Assembly: GCA_964036315.1 (NCBI GenBank)
Contig: OZ038487.1
Location: forward strand, 51,537,719-51,601,718
DNA length: 64,000 bases
Direction: 5' to 3'
DNA from: Acanthosepion esculentum
Lineage: Eukaryota; Mollusca; Cephalopoda; Sepiida; Sepiidae
Shown: piece after piece, positions 43,591 to 54,294 of the stretch
Layout: each line of letters begins with the position of its first letter
How positions within the stretch are numbered: the stretch's first letter is position 1
Notes under the pieces: model-generated
Databases searched by the model: none
The model's input: the letters and a program-made list of their open reading frames with translations, nothing else
Told to the model about the DNA's origin: nothing
Made by a program: the position numbers and the translations under genes

Positions 43591-43990
43591 CCTATTCAGA
43601 ATATTTTGCAGAGATCAATATAAGAGTTAATCTGAAGGTGCAAGTTCAGTGGGTGCAATTGGACATCATAGTTAAGATGTATCAGTTCCTGATGGATCTG
43701 GCATTGCCATGATGGAAGATGTGACACTGATTCAGGATGCTTTTTGTTGATTGCAGTTTTTAATTGCTCCACTTGACAACAAAACTTGTATGAATTCAAT
43801 GTCTTATTTTGCAAAAGGTCATAATACACACTGCCCTTCCAGTCCTAACAGATACACAATATCGCTTTTGTTGATTGCAGACAGGTTTTTGAAGTGGTCA
43901 ATAGTGTCTCATTACCATTTCAACAGGACAAAAATGGGGTGTTCGCATGGTATTTGAGCAAGAGATTCACAAATGGAAATGTGGTCCATT
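43591..43990 (-). pseudogene. Mariner transposase relic, C-terminal half
   Basis: The reverse strand reads MDHISICESLAQIP (the region before the first Asp), HFKNLSAINKSDIVYL, YYDLLQNKTLNSYKFC and QVEQLKTAINKKHPESVSH. Then IHQELIHL marks the eroded HQDN block and LHPLNLHLQINSYIDL the eroded HPPYSPD region. The order and spacing match mariner, but no catalytic Asp survives clearly. Its N-terminal part lies at 44480-44690, beyond an insertion. Confidence 0.65.
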
Positions 43991-44479
43991 AAATTTTTTT
44001 TCTGTTAAATATAGGAGTCTATAGGTTGGCCTACTGTCCACTTTACACTCCTCCTCTTGTTTCCGGTTTAGGATTGGATTTACAGTTCCTTCCAAAGTCT
44101 ACTTCAACTCTGTACTTCTAATATCACTGCTAGAACTCTGACATAAATTCAGATTTTTTTTTCTGTTAAATATAGGTGCAGAAAGGTCTCCCTATTATCC
44201 AGTTTACACTACTCCTCATTTTTTTTAAACAAGAGTAGAGGTTTTTCCCTTGTTTCCTGTTTAGGATTGGATTTCCAGTTTCTTTCTAAGGTCTTTTCAT
44301 TTTCTTTCACTCCTAGTAATCCCTTGTGTCTTAGTGGCATTATTGCCTTGCTTGGAGTGAATTGATTAAAAAAAAACAATCATGTGGCACACAAAGATTG
44401 CAGCAATTCATGTATTAAGGGTTTTTAAATGCCTTAGTGTATGCTCATATGAAATACATGGAGTATCTCTGCTATTTCC
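43991..44479 (+). repeat. Insertion in mariner: ~161-bp tandem duplication plus LINE-B tail
   Basis: TTTTCTGTTAAATATAGG at about 43998 and again at about 44159 start two similar segments that both include TTTCC(G/T)GTTTAGGATTGG. The second flows into TAATCCCTTGTGTCTTAGTG and TTGCTTGGAGTGAATTGATT, a LINE-B tail ending in an A-run at about 44375. Confidence 0.7.
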
Positions 44480-44690
44480 TATGTCATGTGATGCAAATTA
44501 TTTTTAATCAGCATTTCAATTTGGTTATCATCAAAGACTGTATGCCTGCTGGACTATTTTTGGTCTTCCAGATCAAAATTTCTGTGTCTGCATCTAGTAA
44601 GCCACTTAAAAACTGTACTCTCAGTTATGGCACCATCTCTATAAATGGTGCAGATCTTTTTTTGCTATTTTTGCAATATTTTTAATTTTT
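44480..44690 (-). pseudogene. Mariner transposase relic, N-terminal HTH part
   Basis: The reverse strand reads ESTVFKWLTRCRHRNFDLED, a stop, SSRHTVFDDNQIEMLI and KNNLHHM. This is the STVRKWFxRFRSGNFxLED…DDxQIxxLI region of mariner DNA-binding domains. With 43591-43990 it makes one split element on the reverse strand. Confidence 0.7.
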
Positions 44691-44699
44691 AGAAATAAG

Positions 44700-46524
44700 A
44701 GTGTTAAATGACAAAAATGGATCTCACTTTGATAAATTTTCGTTGTTAACATAAAAGCATTTTAAAAATACACAATACAGACATGAATCATATATAGAAA
44801 TGTCACCTATCAAAATATGTTTATACATTATAAATTTCAGTTGAGTGCAGAATGAAATCTGATGTTCAAATATAACCTATTGAAAGTCACTATGAACTTT
44901 TGTTTTTGAATCAATACTTAGACGATTGAAATTATCTGGCCCAAGGACTGAGTTTGAAATTACTATACCCACTAAATTCATGCATGGACATCAGAGTGAA
45001 AACAATTAAGAAACATAGATTAAATAAAAGGTTCAGCTCAAAGGTTAGCTGGATCAATAGAGACTTGAAGGCCAAAGGGCACAATGACCAAAATGTTCTA
45101 ACAACAACAACAAAGATGAGAACATTAGGAGACTGAAGACAGGATTCTACAATTCTAATTCTCAATATTGCATTTGATATTCATGGTAAACATTACAGAA
45201 ATTATCAAGACGAAGAAAAGTACTTCTATTTAGAAAAAATCCATAAAAATGTTTCAGAAATATTTAGCAATCCTATTTGACCTTGACAGTAAGTATGTAA
45301 GATCATCTGCAATAAGACAGCAATCTTTTAACAACATGGTTTGAATATGAGCCTATTGTATTTTCAAAACTGATATAAAATGTGTTAGTTTTCTTGTCTT
45401 TTTTTTCTATTTTTAGGAGGGGGTCTAGCAAAAAAGAAATTCTCTGTGTGAGTGAGTTGTATAATGAGAACTTCTAAAGTCAGTCTTTTTTTTAAAAAAA
45501 GATTCTTGAAAAGCAAGCAAAAACATTAATAGATATAATATCTTTTTGATTCTTAAAAAATAAGCTAAATAGATTTAAATTAGAGGCTTGCTCTGTCCTC
45601 TCAATTTTTTATGCAGACCCAGAAAGAAAAATTTCTCTCGATCATGCATATATAAAATAAATTTAAAATATCTGTAATGTTTCTCTCATAAAAACTTAAA
45701 AGGAGGCTGCCATTTTTTCAAAAGATAGTCAGTCTTAATAATGGGAAAATTATGTAAAGTAAATATGAAAAAAAAAATTCTTAAATTCAACAAGCCACAA
45801 GCCTCGAAAGATGGCTGTTATTGAAGTACTCGCAGAGATGATTGACCCCCTCTTTGGATGAGATTACATAAAAAAAATGTTACCCTAAATCCAAGGTTTT
45901 TAAGAATTATATATGAATTCAAGAAAAAAAAAAGTAGGAGAAAAGTGTTTTTTTTTTTAGAGCCTTGCTTTCCACTTCAACTTTGGTTTGGATAAAAGAA
46001 AAAAAAATCTGGATCTCCGTTGAAGAAGAGAGTAATTCACTGAAAGGAACCAACTAAAAAGCTAGAAGTGTTTTTTGTTTTCATTTTTTTGTTTTTTTAA
46101 GGGAACAGGTGTGTTTCTGTTTTTTCTTTGTTTTTTTTTTATTATTTTTGCTTCCATTTCAATAAACTTGCAGCCTTAACTTAGGAAAAAGCATTTGCCT
46201 TTAAAGAAATGTTTCATGTTTTGAAAATGTCCATTTATAGATTACGAATCAGCATGAAAATATTCAGGCAATTTCTTCGAACGGATTATTTCAAAGAAAT
46301 TTTCTTTTCTTTTTTATGAACGATAACAAGCAGATTCAGTGTTCTTGAAACAGCAGAGTACAGATTTTAAATATTCACAAGAAATGGTTTCTTTCTATTT
46401 TACGTTGGCCGCCAGTGACCAAAGTGAATCAAATACTCCACTTATTTCAAATATAGCTGAAAAATGCTTCAATAGTATTTTCCATCATCCAAAAATCAGT
46501 ATTAAAATAATATTTTTCTTCTTT
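44700..46524. other. Unassigned 1.8-kb stretch
   Basis: No repeat family or domain recognised. The 60-77-aa frames at 44932-45165 lie on opposite strands and carry no motif. Poly-T/poly-A runs occur at 46080-46145. Confidence 0.5.
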
Positions 46525-46745
46525 TAGGATGTGGGTGATCATGTCTCACCACAATATCCTATCTGTAGCAGCTCTCAGGAATATTTGTCACCTTACTATC
46601 TTTGTCAGTTTCCTGCTCTATCATCAATTTACACTTTCCTCATTATGCATCCCAGAAATTTCAAATGTCTCTTTCTGATTTTAAGTACAAGTGTTATTTT
46701 TGTTCCAATTTTACTTAAAACTTTTGTTTTCATCACAACTGATCT
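46525..46745 (-). mobile_element. LINE-A fragment: C-terminal region
   Basis: The reverse strand reads VLKIRKRHLKFLGCIMRK and, further on, YCGETWSPTS-like text, matching NIRKRQLKFLGHIMRKEGL and KLWRAMIAYV of other copies. It abuts LINE-B on the other strand at about 46745. Confidence 0.6.
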
Positions 46746-47095
46746 GATACGCTTTTTTCCTTAGTGCCTCAGCTGCATGAATTTAAGCGTACTACTAGAT
46801 TGGCAATTAGGTTTCATCATTTTACTGTTAAACTAGCTAGATGCAACCGTCAGTTTTATTCTAACAGTTTCTTTTCTTGCACTTCTCAACTATGGAATTC
46901 CCTTCTGATTTCTTGCTTCCCTGCCATCTACAATCTTCAAAAATTTAAATCGCCATCTTCTCTCTTCTTGAATCCTGTTTCTTTATTGTCCTTGCCTCAC
47001 TTCATCTCACTAAAGTTTTCTCATCCTCTTTCACTCCATTTAAACCCAAGGCAACCTTAGTGGCATTATTGCCTTGCTTGGAGTAAAACGATTAA
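46746..47095 (+). mobile_element. LINE-B fragment: ORF2 C-terminus and 3' tail
   Basis: The 98-aa frame 46764-47060 reads PQLHEFKRTTRLAIRFHHF, ARCNRQFYSNSFFSCTSQLW, NSLLISCFPAIYNLQKFK. The 3' tail TTGCCTTGCTTGGAGTAAAA ends near 47095. It is one of the better preserved copies of this block. The RT core is absent. Confidence 0.8.
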
Positions 47096-47203
47096 AACAA
47101 ATTTCAGATAATCCACTCACTTCAAATATTAAAAGAAAATCAGTTTCATTAATGCCATCCCTGTCATAACAATTGTAATCAAAGCTGATATGACTGTAAT
47201 CCC

Positions 47204-47246
<43 letters not shown>

Positions 47247-47248
<2 letters not shown>

Positions 47249-48343
47249 GGGGGCGCGATGTATAAATTGTCGTCTAAATTACTCAAAAATGAAAATAATA
47301 TGGACATCTCATTTTAACAAAAATACTTACCAAAATTACACAAAAATATCTTGAAATAATAACGAGTAAATTTGTTCAATAAAATCACCATTGGCTTCAA
47401 CCTGGAATCATTCTGGGCAGTCTCCTTGTTTAAGTTGGTGAATGCTGCCATAATCCTTGCTTTCAGTTCATCTTTCATGTTACAAGTAGTTTTGTTGGTC
47501 TCTCACTCAACTGCGTCCCACACATAATAATTGAGGGGGTTGTATTCTGAGGTGTTAGGTGGTCAGATGTATGGGGTGATGGAGTTGCAGAAATTGTCTG
47601 ACAGCCATGACTGTGTTCTCCTGCATGTGTGGCATGCTGTAGAATCCTCTTACCAGATATAGGGTCTTCCAACAGCCACCCACTTGACCCAGGACAGCAC
47701 TACTTCCTCCAGACACTTGAGGCCCTCATCAACAAATTCAGGAGTTCTTTTCTCATCAGAATGATCAGAGTCTTCCAAGGTGCTGTACCTTCATAATCAC
47801 CATTAAACTCATCCAACTCTTTCCAAATTCTCTGCACTGTCCTCAGAGTGACACCCAAATACTTTGAAATGTATACCATGGTGTAGAGTCCTGTTGCCAG
47901 ACATAGGGTCTTCTAGCAGCCACTCTCTTGACTCAGGGCAGCACTACCTCCTCAAGGCACTTAATGTAGGTCCCTCTGTTGAGTCTGAGGCCCTGTGAGA
48001 ATAGGAACGGAGAAATAATGTCGCCATGACTAGTGATCACTCTAAACACCCTCGTAATCAATGTTAGATTTATTCAACTCTCTGCAAATCCTCTGTACTG
48101 TCCTCAGATTTAAACCCAAACACTCTGAAATGTTCGTGTTGGAGCTCCCAGCACAAATGCTAAGCAGTACAGCATGTCATTTCCAAATTTCTGGTGGAGT
48201 GAATTGTGTCAGGGTGCTCTTTTCCTCACAGACAGTGCCCAACTGACCCTACTATACTGTGCAGTCGAGAAAATCAAAAACAAATGATTCGCATGCACAA
48301 AATTAAATGTATAAAATGGTGACAATTTACCCATCGCATCCTG
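47247..48343 (-). mobile_element. CAGGGTG-ended mariner-superfamily element, copy 2
   Basis: The left end CAGGGGGCGCGATGTATAAA and the right end (inverse of CAGGATGCGATGGGTAAATT) are inverted repeats flanked by TA/TG microsatellites (47211-47241 and 48345-48462). The C-terminal transposase text on the reverse strand is NTSEYNPLNYYVW and KDELKARIMAAFTNLNKET. The usual NSPDCNPLDYY has lost its Asp residues. An internal segment is duplicated (47640-47880 and 47884-48150). Longer than copy 1 (about 1.1 against 0.8 kb) but more decayed. Confidence 0.82.
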
Positions 48344-48344
48344 T

Positions 48345-48464
<120 letters not shown>

Positions 48465-48699
48465 TCAAGCATATATTGTTAAATATAACAGACAATTAAT
48501 GTCTATTATGTTTGATCATGAGCCATTCTAAGCTTTGTATAGTGTATTTAGTTTCAGGATATATACACAGACAAAAGCAAATGTCTGTTGCTTTACTATG
48601 CAAAAACAAGTAAAGCTGTTTGGCAAAAAGAGAATTACTTTAAAAAAAAGATACTGCAGTGAGTTTAAACACCAACACAAATGATTGGTTGTATAGAAG

Positions 48700-49070
48700 A
48701 TTTTTTTTCTTTTCTTCACCCCAAGCAAGGCAATAAAGCCACTAAGACACAAGGAGTTACTCTGTGTGTGTGGGAATCTAAGAAAAAAGACACTATTAAG
48801 AAGAGAGAACAATAAAAGAAGAGGAATTAAAAAGACAGAAGATAACAATTGGCATTGCATTTAAATTTTAGAAGACCACAGTTAACTGGGAAGCAAGAAA
48901 GTGGAAGGGTGTTCCACAAGCGAGAAATGCAAGAGGAGAAACTGTTATCAAGGAACTTATGGTTACATCTAGACATTTCAACTGTAAAAAGATGAGACCT
49001 TGCTGCCAATCTAGTACTGCATTTAAATTTATAAAGTTGGAGCACTAAGTGGTAATCTCATCAGAAAAAT
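48700..49070 (-). mobile_element. LINE-B fragment, reverse orientation
   Basis: The reverse 72-aa frame 48827-49045 reads LQLYKFKCSTRLAARSHLFT, MSRCNHKFLDNSFSSCISRL, WNTLPLSCFPVNCGLLKFKC. The tail (inverse of CACCCCAAGCAAGGCAATAA) lies at 48717-48736. It is the most continuous reading of this block in the window. Confidence 0.82.
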
Positions 49071-49134
49071 TATGATAGTTATAAGTATTATAATTTTAGT
49101 CTGTTTAGTAAAAAATATTCTATTTTAGTAGCAA

Positions 49135-49737
49135 ATGGTTGATGTATGTGATGCATACACTGCATGCCTTAGATTTTTATTATCTGCATTGTATTTTAAT
49201 AATTTTCTCAAAATCTGTATTTCTTACCTTTCTGAGGAAAATTTTATCTTACACATTTATAAATTTACCATTCATCCAGGCTTTGAATATTGCTGCCACA
49301 TTGGGTCTCGTCCTCCTGCTATATATTTAGCAATTCTTGATAAAATGCAAAGAAGAATCAGCAGTGTTATTGGTCCTGACCTGGCATCTTGGTTTCACTC
49401 CCTTTCCCCTTCCGTAATATAGCTTTCCTGTGCCTTTTCTATAAATACTAAATAGTAATTGTTCTGATGAACTTTCCTCTATAGTATGTAGACTTCATGA
49501 ATTTAAGCACAGTACTAGATTGGCAGCAAGGTCTTATCAATTAGCAGTTGAAATGGTTAGATGTAATCATAAGTTCTATGCTAACAGTCTCTTCTATCAC
49601 ACTTCTTGCTTGTGGAACTCTCTTCCAGCTTCTTGCTTCCCAGTTAACTTTGATTTTCAAAAATTTAAATGCAATGTCAATCGTTATCTTCTGTCTTCTT
49701 AATTTTTATTCTTTTATTGTTCTCTCTCCTTAATAGT
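49135..49737 (+). mobile_element. LINE-B fragment: RT thumb region to ORF end
   Basis: The 95-aa frame 49135-49422 has FLTFLSEEN-like text, then FTIHPGFEYCCHIGSRPPAI, YLAILDKMQRRISSVIGPDL. After shifts, MAARSYQLAVEMVRCNHKFY, CLWNSLPASCFPVNF and FQKFKCNVNRYLLSS follow at 49520-49702. The copy is cut at 49737 by a SINE and its tail seems to resume at about 50144 (CTCCTTAATAGTAG). Confidence 0.8.
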
Positions 49738-50040
49738 TAGTCATGTGCCATGCGTGATAGACACTTAGGCGATCATGTATCTTTTGATACATGACTGACG
49801 AGGCAGATTTTTTCCTGCAGTAGGTTGCTATTACTTCTGTGGTAGACTAGTTGCTATCCAAGGCTATAGAACCCAGTCTGTCCTGCTATTTACCCATAAC
49901 TGGGCAGAAAAGAAGAGGATTCATGCCTTTCCCAAGGGTATTAACACATAAGTGAATGTAATGGATTTGACTGGAATTTGAACTCGGCTCTCCAATTCTT
50001 CAATATGAGTCACTATCCATTACTCCACCGTGCCTCCTTT
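49738..50040 (-). mobile_element. SINE-1, most complete copy
   Basis: Read in reverse from 50040: GAGGCACGGTGGAGTAATGG (A-box region), GAGTTCAAATTCCAGTC (B-box), ATTCACTTATGTGTTAATAC, CCCTTGGGAAAGGCATGAAT, AGTTATGGGTAAATAGCAGG, CCTTGGATAGCAACTAGTCT, CAGTCATGTATCAAAAGATA and GATCGCCTAAGTG. It is a tRNA-derived SINE of about 300 bp. The 3' 190-bp module is the one tandemly duplicated at 42785-43144. The non-autonomous element presumably used a LINE's machinery. Confidence 0.82.
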
Positions 50041-50045
50041 CCAAA

Positions 50046-50232
50046 ATAGTAGTTTTTTTTTTAATCATTTAACCCTTGGTAAGGCAATAAGACCATTAGA
50101 ATCTAATGTTACTGAATGTTAGAGAATATGGGAAAAAAAAAAACTCCTTAATAGTAGTTTTTCTCTAACATTCAATAACATTAGATCCTGGTGGATATAT
50201 TGCCTTACTAAGGGTGAAATTATTTAAAAAGA
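50046..50232. repeat. Head-to-head LINE-B tail remnants (inverted repeat)
   Basis: TTAACCCTTGGTAAGGCAAT…CTAATGTTACTGAATGTTAG (50060-50125) is the inverse of CTAACATTCAATAACATTAG…TTGCCTTACTAAGGGTGAAA (50165-50222). Both are versions of the LINE-B tail. AATAGTAGTTTTT occurs next to each. Confidence 0.75.
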
Positions 50233-50880
50233 AAAAAAGAAAAAGTCTTAATTTTGTCAAGCAGTGTAAGCAGAGAAGTCCTCTGCTTCTGTACATGATT
50301 CCTGTGCCAGTTCCATACACTGAAAGAAATAATGTTTAAGAACTGAGTGAAAGAAGGTTGTGCGAGTGATGAAAGAAGTAAGAAAATGGAAGAGTTAACT
50401 GCTTCTTCCTTTTGAAGAAGATGAAAGTAAAGCATGATGTGGACTCATCCTTTTGACAACAAAGTCATCAATAATATGCCAAAAAGAAATAAAGAATTGT
50501 ATTAATTTAAAAATAAATAAGTTTACATCAACATCATCCTTTGACCTCCCTATGGTTGGTTTATGGTTTAGTTTGTTTAATGGCATATCAACTTCAATGG
50601 GTTATTTAATGTTGACAATTTTTATTGCTGGTAAAATTTTTTTTTTTTTTTTCCAAAATGTATTTCTGATAATATTTTTTTCTTCAAAAATATATTTCTA
50701 TGAATATTTTTCTTTCAAAAAATGTAAAAAAAAAATCTTTGTAATGCTGGTTATTTTTTTTTTTAAAGTATTGCTGATAATAATTTTTCATTCAAAAAAT
50801 TATTACTTGTAATTTTTTTACAAAGTGTTTCTGGTATTAAAACCTGTTTCTTTTACACTTTCATAGTATTTTGACCCAAC
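50233..50880. other. AT-rich DNA with ~50-bp imperfect T-rich repeats
   Basis: From about 50630 to 50830, the motif CAAAATGTATTTCTGATAAT recurs in four or five diverged forms separated by T-runs. The 119-aa frame 50453-50812 is Phe/Ile/Lys-rich and compositional. Confidence 0.6.
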
Positions 50881-51450
50881 TTTGCGTGTTAACTATTTGC
50901 CCATACCTGGGACCCTAACAGGTGCTACCACTCTGGGTCAGGATAGACACGGGAACACCAGCAATTAAGAGGTGGTTCCATGAACCTCAAAACCTCCTGA
51001 TCAGTGACCTTGCTGTCGGACATAGTTTATCATCTTACCCAGGACATGGATGTATTTTATCGTCATACCCAGGACGGCCCTATGGTTGGTTGGAACTCCA
51101 TTGACAATCCCTTTCCACACTGCTCAGTTCTATATTGCTGTCCCCAGATCCTCAATGTCCAACCCTGAGTTCTGAGCTATGGTGTCTGAGAAAGTCAATT
51201 TTCATGATAAGACACTTTCAGAAAGATGCCATAGGGGTAAGGATGAGGCGATTTCCCTGTCTGCTTGGTGGCAAACTGTAATCGTTTTTGTTTGAGCTTA
51301 AGAGAGATTAGTCTCCGTTCTTTGTAAATTGTGTTAAGTGTTGCATGGAATCTCCAACTGATGTTCTGGATTTTTCTAAGTAGATTTGTATATGTTCCAT
51401 CCAATAGTCTTTCAAGATGAACAGATAATGAGAGAAAACTGGATGGAACA
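50881..51450 (-). mobile_element. LINE fragment (family D): RT C-terminal part
   Basis: The reverse frame 51195-51488 reads LERLLDGTYTNLLRKIQNIS, WRFHATLNTIYKERRLISLK, QKRLQFATKQTGK. This is the LDGxYTxLLRxxQNISW…H.TL..IY…. segment found near the end of a common invertebrate LINE ORF2. Broken sequence continues to about 50881 without domains that I can name. It is distinct from families A-C. Confidence 0.6.
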
Positions 51451-51456
51451 TATACA
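51388..51456. repeat. Hairpin TATATGTTCCATCCA / TGGATGGAACATATA
   Basis: A 15-nt perfect stem separated by about 40 nt, overlapping the start of the LINE-D frame. Confidence 0.75.
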
Positions 51457-52350
51457 GTAATAATAATAAGTTTTAGATATGTTATCATTTGTTGATTTTA
51501 TTATTTTATCAGATTTCTCTTGTAACCATGAACGGTCATCAGAGACAGCATGTTTTTTTTTTCAACATCACCCTTCACCAAAGTTCTAACTTGTATTATC
51601 ATCAAAAAATGTTATCCGTCACATCGTTACTATTAATACAACACTCTGTCATCTGCCCTAACCAGGATAGTATTCAGATAATCCTAAGTTAATAAAGCAC
51701 ATTTCCTACATGTACATCAGCCCACCATTATAATTTCTTCTTTCCTTTCAAGTATTTCACATCTTTCCCTTGTGCCACACATATATGTGCATCACTTTAC
51801 CTGGTCTTGCAGATTTCCCTTTCTTCCTCTGCAGTTAATTTGTGGCAACAGATGGGATGCAATTGTTCTGACCATGGTAACTGTTAAGGTGAAAAATAAA
51901 ATGTCGATGATACACTTCCCTAATGAAGTGGTTGCCAGCTAAATTTGACAGAGCAGATGGTCAGCTTACTGCTATAGATTGTTGCTTCTCATATGGATAC
52001 TGACCAAGTTCCTGCCTGTCCTCTGTTGCTATGGTTTTTTTATTATTATTTTTTTTTTTTTTGGTGATTCAAGGTTCCAAAATGATTCGTCAACAATTGT
52101 CCATCTTTTGCATTACTTTTGATCTGCAATCCTAACGTTCTCTTTGTCATTACCAAAGATCATATTTTTTGCTTTTCATACCTGTGTTTATTGCTTTATT
52201 AAGCTCTTTCTGTAATTTTTATACCTGTTTATATTCATCTATAATACTCATACACATATATGTGTACATGTGTTTGTGTGCAAGAGAGAGAGAGTGAGAA
52301 GCATGTGTGTATGATGTCAAATATATAAATATACACATTTATGTAAAGTG
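51457..52350. other. Unassigned DNA
   Basis: The 67-aa frame 51489-51692 is unrecognised. Nothing assigned. Confidence 0.5.
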
Positions 52351-52351
52351 C

Positions 52352-52415
<64 letters not shown>

Positions 52416-52547
52416 ACAAATAGATAATGGTAAATATAAAAGCAACAATTTAGAAAACTTCTATTTTGACATGCTTACAACCACATCCATATATCTATAT
52501 ATGTAAACATAAACACTTATGTAACATGTGTGTGCATATACATACAC

Positions 52548-52597
<50 letters not shown>
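52352..52597. repeat. Two (TA)n microsatellites with spacer
   Basis: TA runs at about 52352-52412 and 52559-52597. Between them is AT-rich DNA with TTCTATTTTGACATG, echoed at 53589-53605. Confidence 0.93.
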
Positions 52598-52599
<2 letters not shown>

Positions 52600-52735
52600 C
52601 AAAGTGGCAACAATTTTTCATGTGATGTGTTTCATCTCTTAGGACTTCATCAGAATAAAGTTATGATTATGTTGATGTGATTACACATGTGCATGAAAGA
52701 AAGGGAATGCTGAAACTTTAAATTAATTTTTTTTT
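52598..52735. repeat. Repeat module with CTTCATCAGAATAAAG
   Basis: GTGATGTGTTTCATCTC and GGACTTCATCAGAATAAAG follow a TA tract, resembling the 16620-16670 module in both sequence and position after a TA tract. Class unknown. Confidence 0.45.
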
Positions 52736-52764
52736 AAATATTTGTTTGTTTATATAGTCTTGGC

Positions 52765-53336
52765 CAGGGGTGGATAACCTTTTTTCGAGTGCGTTCCAAA
52801 ACCAGCCAAAGCTCTAACACAAAATTTTTCCAAGAAAAATTTTTGAAACTTCAAAACTAGCAGCAACTAAGTTGGAACTGGACCTACCTGAAATAAAGTT
52901 CATAAAAGTATCAGACTGTTTAATTGTCTTTCTCAATTCATGAGAAATTAATTCTATTTTTTCATCTTCAGTTTTATTGCTTAAGTTCTTATGAACAATT
53001 TCAAACTGTCACTTATCAGAAGAAGTCCTACAAACGATTGTTTCGGAACAGAAAATGCATAAGCTTTTATTTTTGTTTATTAATCATATCACATTTTTCA
53101 GTCCAGTATTCTTTAAATTCTCTAATATCTTCTTCCTCTGAATGACATTGTTTCTTAGCTAATGAGCGTAACATTCTGTACAGTCTGTAAAGGGAAGGAA
53201 ATAAAAATACATCAGATAATGATATACATAAAAGAGGAAAAGAATAAAAGAAAATCTAATAAATAAGTTTTGCATGCCAGAAACAAGTCATCCCTGTGCC
53301 ATGTTTGGCACGCATGCCAAGGGTTGCCAACTCCTG
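52765..53336 (-). mobile_element. hAT element relic with BED-type N-terminus
   Basis: Ends CAGGGGTGGATAACC (52765) and the inverse of CAGGAGTTGGCAACC (ending 53336) are inverted repeats. They are flanked by GTCTTGGC and GTCTAGGT, an 8-bp target duplication with two changes; 8 bp is the hAT size. The reverse strand reads SLAKKQCHSEEEDIREFKEY, then CSETIVCRTSSDK (stop), FEIVHKNLSNKTEDE, ELISHELRKTIKQSD and FISGRSSSNLVAASFEVSK. The Cys/His stretch and what follows match the BED-like N-terminal part of ZBED/GTF2IRD2-type hAT transposases. The catalytic and dimerisation parts are deleted. Confidence 0.78.
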
Positions 53337-53344
53337 GTCTAGGT

Positions 53345-53680
53345 ATTTTTATTTAGTTTCTTTTTGTTTATGTTTTTATCACTTCTGTTGCTGAATATCA
53401 CACATTGTGTTTTTTATTTTACAAAAGATCCCTTTTGTGTTCATATAATCTTATTTAAATTTCTTGCGGTTTCCCCTATTTATTCTTTGTGGCAGTTATT
53501 ACAGGTGATACAGTAAATTCCTCCTTCAAGTTTTTCTTTAATATTTATATGCCATTTTCCCATTTATATATATATATGACAAATTGGAAGACTTTTATTT
53601 TGACATGTTTAATCAATGAACCGGCATTACCTGAAATTTTTTCTTATTAATGCCTCCATAACAAAACTATTCTCTTTTAA
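53345..53680. other. Unassigned spacer
   Basis: A TTTTGACATGTTTAATCAATG stretch after a small TA run resembles the 52470-52490 spacer. Nothing else assigned. Confidence 0.5.
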
Positions 53681-53860
53681 TTGTCTGAGAGAACCAATTT
53701 TTGCCTTCTATCAGCATGGCTGATGCTAACCTCCAGGAGAGTGTTTTCTTATGACTTCTTGGGCTCACATTTTCTGCTGGCATGAAGTCAAAAATTTATA
53801 TTGTATCAATTGCTAGGTTTACTGCTATGGGTAAGTTGGAGAAATCATTGTTCTTCGTAA
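53681..53860 (+). mobile_element. LINE-B fragment upstream of the RT thumb
   Basis: Translates in part to VWENQFLPSISMADANLQES, LLGLTFSAGMKSKIY and IVSIARFTAMGKL, matching the broken reading of 10-150. It covers ORF2 residues just before the YCCHIW block. Both ends are ragged. Confidence 0.6.
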
Positions 53861-53939
53861 AAATTGTTAATGCAATATTCACTTGCAAAGAAAGAATTTT
53901 CTTTCAGTTCAAAATATGTTTCAGTTTTAAAAAATTCAC

Positions 53940-54290
53940 AAAGTGTTGGTAATCCATAAAAAAAAATTCCCTTTCAATTCTTTTTCATATCTGGACAATA
54001 TCACACTTATTTGTTATCCCCTTCCCTTTTTCATTTCTTTTTCTTCCAGTTGTTATCCATCTTTTCCTTCTTTCTTATTCTTTGTAGCCCACCTCCTCTC
54101 CCTGATTCAATTTCTTTCTCTTTCTCTTTTTCTGCTTTTTCTCATTCACAGTCTGATTTTAGCTAGCTTCATTATTAATCTTCCTTCTTACGATGTCTTT
54201 TCCTTTCTGTTTTAATTATCTATTTATTTTGCTCATTCTTTTTCTCTTCCATCTGTTTCTCATGAATTTTTCTTTGTATTGCTTAATTTT
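53940..54290. repeat. Pyrimidine-rich tract
   Basis: Almost all C/T on the + strand (TTTCTTTTTCTTCC-like). The Phe/Leu/Ser 90-aa frame is compositional. Confidence 0.75.
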
Positions 54291-54294
54291 TATA

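Noticed and set aside
50922..51104. 60-aa frame with repeated SSYPG as a short repeat protein.
   Set aside because: Only two imperfect repeats (TACCCAGGAC), on the opposite strand to the LINE-D relic that covers it.
51195..51488. 97-aa reverse frame as a host gene.
   Set aside because: Its LDGTYTNLLRKIQNISW text is typical of a LINE ORF2 C-terminus and it breaks off on both sides.
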